A stretch of DNA of 64,000 bases from Duncaniella dubosii. GTDB taxonomy: Bacteria > Bacteroidota > Bacteroidia > Bacteroidales > Muribaculaceae. Position 1 is the first letter of the stretch. Each line of letters begins with the position of its first letter. Below are positions 59,475 to 64,000 of the stretch, in pieces. Below the pieces are notes generated by a model. The model had not been told where the DNA came from, ran no database searches, and worked only from the letters and a program-made list of their open reading frames with translations. Location of the stretch: the NCBI RefSeq assembly GCF_004803915.1, contig NZ_CP039396.1, positions 2,480,001-2,544,000 on the forward strand. The letters run 5' to 3'. The translations under genes were made by a program, and so were the position numbers.

Positions 59475-60509
59475 ATGGCAAAAATTAACGTACAGTGCCC
59501 TAAGTGTGGCGCAAACATCAAAATCAATGCACCCGAAGTCGTAGCAGTAGTTGCTCCCATCTCAGCAATCCCAGTAGTCGCTGCTTTCCCTGCTAAGAAA
59601 CTTAATGCCGCAGAAGCCAAAATCGAAGCTCTCCGCAGTGCCGGTGTCAACGTCGAAAACCTCTTCTCTATTCGTGGCACAAACGGTGCTTATGAGGTCG
59701 GCCGCCTCAATGATGGTCAGTTCTCAGTAGTTTCTGATGATGATCCCATCTTCGCAGCCATCAAAGCCAGTCGTACTATTCCTGACCGCCGTTTGTTCCG
59801 TCGCTGGATTATGGCCCAGGTCTTTCACATGCTGTCCGAAAAGGACTGTAAGACCGGCAATCCCATCGGTTTCACTGCTGCTCTTCGCCGCAAGGGTTAC
59901 AAGTATCAGTGGAAAATGGTAGTTGAAGAACTCCGCGTTCAGGCTAAGCTCTTCAACGATGACCCTGAGAACTATGCAGAGCGCAATCGCTGGTTCAACA
60001 GAAGCGTGGTTATCCAGATGGCTAACGACTACATCAAGCTCGTCAAGAACATCGTAGGCACTATCCGTATTCGCCACTGCAAAGGCGTTCCTTATGTTCG
60101 TCTTGACGGCACTGACATCTTTGTTGATGACCTTCAGACAAGGGTGTATGCTTCGCTTGAAAAGCTGGTGAAATCAATAAAGAATACCCGCAATCCCGGC
60201 GCACTTCATAAAGCCACCGTAAACTTCTATCAGGCTGTAAAAAACACCTGTCTGTTCTTTGATATGGAACAGTCCAAGGCTTTCAAAGACGCTTATAAGG
60301 GTGCCGGCGCTTTCTTCACATTGAAGAACCTCATTCTCTTCCATGATTGTGTGTTCCCCAAAATGGATCAGGAGGCTTCAATCGCTTATCTCAACTATCT
60401 GGTAAATGACAAGGATTTTGAGGGCTACAAGCTCTTCGGAGTTCTGAAAGACTTTCTGATCACCAATCATATCGACATCGAGGCCAAGCAGAGAGAATGG
60501 CAAAAATAA
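59475..60509 (+). CDS. Zinc-ribbon protein of a Bacteroidetes mobile-element family
   Basis: 344 residues. N-terminal zinc knuckle VQCPKCGANIKINAPE, Ala/Val-rich linker, then a large helical domain with FRRWIMAQVFHMLSEKDCKT, KGYKYQWKMVVEELRVQAKL and HCKGVPYVRLDGTDIFVDDL. This architecture recurs in plasmids and phages of Bacteroidetes with unknown function. Base composition is more G+C-rich and codon usage smoother than in the surrounding small genes, suggesting high expression. Confidence 0.75.
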   Translation: MAKINVQCPKCGANIKINAPEVVAVVAPISAIPVVAAFPAKKLNAAEAKIEALRSAGVNVENLFSIRGTNGAYEVGRLNDGQFSVVSDDDPIFAAIKASRTIPDRRLFRRWIMAQVFHMLSEKDCKTGNPIGFTAALRRKGYKYQWKMVVEELRVQAKLFNDDPENYAERNRWFNRSVVIQMANDYIKLVKNIVGTIRIRHCKGVPYVRLDGTDIFVDDLQTRVYASLEKLVKSIKNTRNPGALHKATVNFYQAVKNTCLFFDMEQSKAFKDAYKGAGAFFTLKNLILFHDCVFPKMDQEASIAYLNYLVNDKDFEGYKLFGVLKDFLITNHIDIEAKQREWQK

Positions 60510-60528
60510 AACTTCAAACACCAAAAAG

Positions 60529-60777
60529 ATGGAAAGCGATTTTATATTAAAGGCTACTGATAAGGAAGCTAAAGCCTTATTTGATAGCCAACTCGCAACT
60601 GTCAAACTGATGTCATTTATGGGCGACAAAGAATTATATCCAACTATGGATTATAATAGCAATGTCGTTCATAAATGGGAAGTTAAACTCCGTCATCGAG
60701 AAGATATTGGAGAACTCAGAGGCACTTATTCTTACGCAAAGTTAATGAATATTCTAAAATCAAATCCCAATGGATGA
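60529..60777 (+). CDS. Small hypothetical protein
   Basis: 82 residues; helical N-terminus TDKEAKALFDSQLATVKLM. Overlaps the next start by 8 nt. Confidence 0.55.
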   Translation: MESDFILKATDKEAKALFDSQLATVKLMSFMGDKELYPTMDYNSNVVHKWEVKLRHREDIGELRGTYSYAKLMNILKSNPNG

Positions 60778-61018
60778 ATATACACGAAAACGTGTGATCC
60801 GAAAAATCCGTGAAGCCCACAATCTCTGCAAAATCCAGTCCATCACTTTCTTTCGTGATGGGTCTGGAGTAGAGTTTATTTATACCGACCCAGTTGGCGA
60901 TCATGGTCTGCCTTGTTTAATGTCATCTTCACTCAATATTGAAGATGCAATGGAGGCTATATCTGGTATGCGCCTCAAAATAGGTGATATTCCAACCACC
61001 TTAAAAATTGAAAAATAA
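60770..61018 (+). CDS. Small hypothetical protein
   Basis: 82 residues; basic helical start YTRKRVIRKIREAHNLCKIQ then FRDGSGVEFIYTDPVGDHG. Unknown. Confidence 0.55.
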   Translation: MDEYTRKRVIRKIREAHNLCKIQSITFFRDGSGVEFIYTDPVGDHGLPCLMSSSLNIEDAMEAISGMRLKIGDIPTTLKIEK

Positions 61019-61332
61019 TGGATAAGATTTTCAAAATCATCAGAATATCTGAGGATGGCATTCAGACTATGATACCGAAGTATTTTCAAAACTCTTATGG
61101 TGTATTAGAAAATGCTGTAACATTCAATATGCAGTTGCATCGAATTTCAAACATTTTAGATCCTATGCTAAGATTGCAGTATCGAAATGGGATAGCCATA
61201 CCTGTTGGTCTTAATCCAAGAGAAAGAGCCTATGTTTCTTTTGGAACCGACATCTACTGTATTTCTGAAGTTTTTGAAAATGAAAAACCAAATTTTTCAT
61301 TACTCTTTCAAGCAGCAAGTTTAGTAAACTAA
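61018..61332 (+). CDS. Hypothetical protein
   Basis: 104 residues, mixed; RIGNAIAIPVGLNPRERAYV-like central part (actual: GIAIPVGLNPRERAYVSFG). Start overlaps the preceding stop by 1 nt. Unknown. Confidence 0.5.
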   Translation: MDKIFKIIRISEDGIQTMIPKYFQNSYGVLENAVTFNMQLHRISNILDPMLRLQYRNGIAIPVGLNPRERAYVSFGTDIYCISEVFENEKPNFSLLFQAASLVN

Positions 61333-61347
61333 AATAATAAATAAACA

Positions 61348-62286
61348 ATGAGCGACAACACAAATACCCTTTTTAACGGGAAAGAGGTCTGGTGGTCAGA
61401 TCCCGAAAACAAGACTTCAGGTGCTTACAAAGTGCTTGAAATCAAAAGAAATCCTGATGACCCGGATGAAGGTCTCTATGATGACACCATCGTTCTCATC
61501 AGCAATGGCGTTTCCGAAGCAGAGGTTGAAGCCTGGGAGCTTCAAGACCTCGGACTCCGTAGAAAGCGCATTGAGGAATTTGTCAATCGTATCACAGCAA
61601 TAGCCGAAGATGATGACTGGAGTGTTCACAATCACAGTGAGAACTACGATAAGGTAGATCTCTATCTTTCCAAGTATTCCAATGCCGACCAGGATTTCGG
61701 TTTCTATGTCGAATGTGAGACAGGAGATGCAGATGAGTTTATCAATGCCGTTGAAGGGTACTATAACAGTTATGATCCCTATGAAGAAGCGGCTCTGTGG
61801 ATAGACCCGGACGGTCATGGTAAAAACGGCGCACCTGATGACCTGAAAGACCTCATAGCCGACATGGAGGAATGTAAGGGCAATGTTAAGGGCCTGATTG
61901 ACCTCCTGAGACAAGAACTGAAGGGAATAAAAATAGTTAAGCAGACCTATCATTCCCAGTATTCAGAGCGTGTGTATAATATTCGCACTGAGGTCATCGA
62001 AAGCATTTTCTATACTATCAAAGACATCTGTGAACAAACCCAAACTTGTTCAATTCTTTGGGATGACATCACTGGTCACGAAAACCCCGACATCTGTTAT
62101 GAGAAAGACTCCGGCCCATCATCAGTATTGCCGGACACCATAGGTCTGACTGATGATGACAAGGGGTTCTACATCACTTTCGCTTCATACTGCGATGCAC
62201 CATCATCAAATGACGGAGAAAACATCTATACAGAGACTCTGATTGATATTTTGGAGTATCTGGAAAATTATCGTTCCACTCTTTAA
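61348..62286 (+). CDS. Acidic hypothetical protein
   Basis: 312 residues. N-terminal part resembles a small domain with GKEVWWSDPENKTSGAYKVL (a binding-like WW segment). Rest is acidic, with FINAVEGYYNSYDPYEEAAL. Same general style as the 45-53 kb acidic proteins. Unknown. Confidence 0.65.
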   Translation: MSDNTNTLFNGKEVWWSDPENKTSGAYKVLEIKRNPDDPDEGLYDDTIVLISNGVSEAEVEAWELQDLGLRRKRIEEFVNRITAIAEDDDWSVHNHSENYDKVDLYLSKYSNADQDFGFYVECETGDADEFINAVEGYYNSYDPYEEAALWIDPDGHGKNGAPDDLKDLIADMEECKGNVKGLIDLLRQELKGIKIVKQTYHSQYSERVYNIRTEVIESIFYTIKDICEQTQTCSILWDDITGHENPDICYEKDSGPSSVLPDTIGLTDDDKGFYITFASYCDAPSSNDGENIYTETLIDILEYLENYRSTL

Positions 62287-62297
62287 CTAAATTCGAC

Positions 62298-62480
62298 ATG
62301 GCAGCTAAAAAGGACACTACCAAATCAACTTCTGAAACCCGTCCTGAAAATTACATACCACAGAAAGGCAATAAAGCCACTCTCACTCTCGCCGACTTCT
62401 CAGATGACAACCTTTTTGGAGAACTGAGACGGCGTGGTTATCATGGCACGTTGCAATATTCTAAAACCATAAATGTATGA
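62298..62480 (+). CDS. Small hypothetical protein
   Basis: 60 residues; ends LFGELRRRGYHGTLQYSKTI, a phrase like those in small plasmid/phage proteins. Overlaps the next gene by 4 nt. Confidence 0.55.
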   Translation: MAAKKDTTKSTSETRPENYIPQKGNKATLTLADFSDDNLFGELRRRGYHGTLQYSKTINV

Positions 62481-62749
62481 ACCAAAGTAGCGCTGGAGAG
62501 GCGTATCATGAGAATCTGACAATTCGACTGAAAGAATGTTGTAAGGAGTGCCCTTTTACTACAAGCAATCGCCCTTGCAAAAAGTCTAAGACCAACTGTT
62601 GTTTCTACAATATGACAATAGCAGAATATGTAGTAACGACATATTCTGAGAAAGTGCTTGAAACGATCCCAGTCGAAAGTTTTGTTCGAGGACTCCGTGC
62701 TCATCGGTATTCAGGAGTAATAAAGCAAACAACTGATATACAAATATGA
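62477..62749 (+). CDS. Cys-rich small protein
   Basis: 90 residues; Cys-rich CCKECPFTTSNRPCKKSKTN then CCFYNM may bind metal. Overlaps both neighbours by 4 nt. Unknown. Confidence 0.55.
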   Translation: MNQSSAGEAYHENLTIRLKECCKECPFTTSNRPCKKSKTNCCFYNMTIAEYVVTTYSEKVLETIPVESFVRGLRAHRYSGVIKQTTDIQI

Positions 62750-63165
62750 AAAAGATTAAGCTCACAGCTGAACAGCAAAAACTGTTCAATACCAACTTCA
62801 ATCGAAAGGCTTATGAAGAGGCGAAAAAGCCTATTCAGGAAGCCATCTCAGGCTCTAAATCCTTTGATGAGTTATGGAGTAAACTTCATAACCATGAATG
62901 TGATGTGGAATATGAAGATGACTGCACTATTATATCTTGTGAGGTCGAACTTGACAGAAGTCACATGGAAACTGAAGGTGATTATGTCGGAGTTTGTTTC
63001 TATATCAAATGGTATGATGAAGCTGATTCCGGCACGATAAGCAAGGTGGAACTCTATTCTTCAGAAACATCAGGTAACTACCTCGCCGACCACCTTTGCA
63101 ACATACACCCTGAGACTTGTGAAATCACAGAGTGGGTTTATGATGATATTGATGACAAGCAGTGA
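62746..63165 (+). CDS. Acidic hypothetical protein
   Basis: 139 residues; FNRKAYEEAKKPIQEAISGS, HECDVEYEDDCTIISCEVEL. Last gene before the insertion sequence; looks intact. Unknown. Confidence 0.6.
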   Translation: MKKIKLTAEQQKLFNTNFNRKAYEEAKKPIQEAISGSKSFDELWSKLHNHECDVEYEDDCTIISCEVELDRSHMETEGDYVGVCFYIKWYDEADSGTISKVELYSSETSGNYLADHLCNIHPETCEITEWVYDDIDDKQ

Positions 63166-63192
63166 TTATCGTCAATAACCAATAATGAAAAA

Positions 63193-64000
63193 TTAAGTAC
63201 ATGACAAAAATTTGAAAACATCGAATTTAGTAGTATAAGCCGGACGCAGAAGTATGGTCGCAATCTCCTCCAAACCATACTTGACAAGCGACTTTGCCTT
63301 TCTTCCATGTTTCAGAATCCTTATCGGTTTAATATTTATATCTTTATGTTCACCAACGAGATACGCCCATACAAGAGCCATGCAGACCATCGCCGTAAGA
63401 CGAGCGATGCGGTTGATGTCGCGCAGGTGGGTGTCCTCGATGTTGAAGCCGGAGGATTTCATAGCTCTGAAGCATGTCTCAATCTGCCATCGTTGTTTGT
63501 AAGTGGCAACGGCCTCTTCGGGGCGGTTATAACAAATCAGAATTTGCAGTTCAGGCACGCCATCGGAGTTTTTCAGCAAGGCTCCGGAAATATAGACATA
63601 TTCCCCTTTGAGGAGAAACAGCTTGTCGTAGACACGTTCCTGGCCGAGCTTAAGACCGTGAAACAGATGCCACGCCCTGACATCCTGGCAGGATTTGGGA
63701 TTGCGCAACCAAAAATTCTGTTTAATCCGCAGATAGTATCGGATGCGTCTGTTGTTGAGATATTCGACCCATTCCTTGCCGACAAACTCGCGGTCGGCAA
63801 CAAGAGAGTCGATACACTCGGCTCCGAACAATCGTATAAATCTATCAATCAGCCACGTCCGTTCTTTCCAATTGGAATTGCCGCGTTTGTCGAGCATGGT
63901 AAAGAGCAGAGGAAAGGCAACACCCTTGTAAGTGACACCAAGCATAAGGATATTGATGTTGACCTCACCGAATTTCCAGTTGGTGCGGTCAAGGCTCAGG
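63193..64000 (-). mobile_element. IS4-type transposase gene, 5' end off window
   Basis: The minus-strand frame runs from the window edge to 63193 (at least 269 codons; a start-like ATG at 63945 is internal). DDE motifs: Asp in LSLDRTNWKFG just before position 63945, Asp in LVADREFVGKEW, and the IS4 Y-R-E-K signature in YKQRWQIETCFRAMKSSGF. The C-terminus is complete. Codon usage is more G+C-rich than the neighbouring phage genes, suggesting recent acquisition. The left end of the IS should lie in 63166-63192, but I could not define its inverted repeat without the other end. Confidence 0.88.

Noticed and set aside
61018..61332. Any specific function for the small genes at 60.5-63.2 kb
   Set aside because: Only composition and overlaps support them; no motif was strong enough to name a role.

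Overview
The window is part of a contractile-tailed, Mu-type phage or prophage whose host is most likely a gut Bacteroidales bacterium. The evidence for the host is indirect. Gene starts have A-rich leaders without Shine-Dalgarno boxes. Some promoters fit the Bacteroidales TAnnTTTG / upstream TTTG pattern. Several gene families are common on Bacteroidetes mobile elements (DUF4494, DUF2586-like sheath, PcfK/PcfJ, DUF4406). No terminase is visible, and both edges cut through genes, so the element extends past the window.

Layout. (1) 1-32.8 kb, minus strand: the virion module. In transcription order it holds a DUF935/Mu gp29-like portal, MuF-like protein, virion morphogenesis protein, ClpP-type protease fused to a scaffold, major capsid protein, two sheath paralogues flanking tail tube and tail-assembly chaperone, a 2292-residue tape measure, hub and PAAR-like spike proteins, and W-rich tail fibres. 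Next comes a complete diversity-generating retroelement (DGR: target gene, hairpin, avd, template repeat, reverse transcriptase), then LysM-like and other baseplate-region genes. Many units are separated by a terminator followed at once by an ACTATTA-type element, which is a candidate late promoter. (2) 33-40.2 kb, mostly plus strand: early genes including dUTPase, a catalytic-domain-only tyrosine recombinase, a winged-helix protein and a DUF4406 enzyme. (3) 40.2-42.45 kb: a gene-poor AT-rich region with inverted repeats (possible origin or control region). (4) 42.45-63.2 kb, plus strand: a long run of small, often acidic proteins of unknown function, a second DGR target at 53.2-53.9 kb, PcfK/PcfJ-like genes, and a second unrelated reverse transcriptase at 56.86-58.13 kb. 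(5) The right edge carries an IS4-type transposase, incomplete at the edge.

The most striking finding is directly after the second reverse transcriptase. An 0.8-kb non-coding stretch holds five tandem RNA-like modules. Each has an AU-rich 5' box, then a long hairpin with unrelated sequence but perfect complementarity, then a 13-14 nt spacer, then a TAAAGNAAYRYRTCA-like 3' box. The constant geometry with divergent stems looks like a selected family of structured RNAs paired with the reverse transcriptase, and I know of no described system with this layout.

The DGR appears to diversify two receptor-like proteins about 49 kb apart from one template. Of 25 substitutions between template and targets, 24 fall at template adenines. 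Several genes break by an apparent single missing base, in three cases in a G run and in one at a C run. This may be assembly or base-calling error, so those breaks should be checked before biological meaning is given to them. The tail-chaperone shift at A AAA AAA is instead a credible programmed frameshift.
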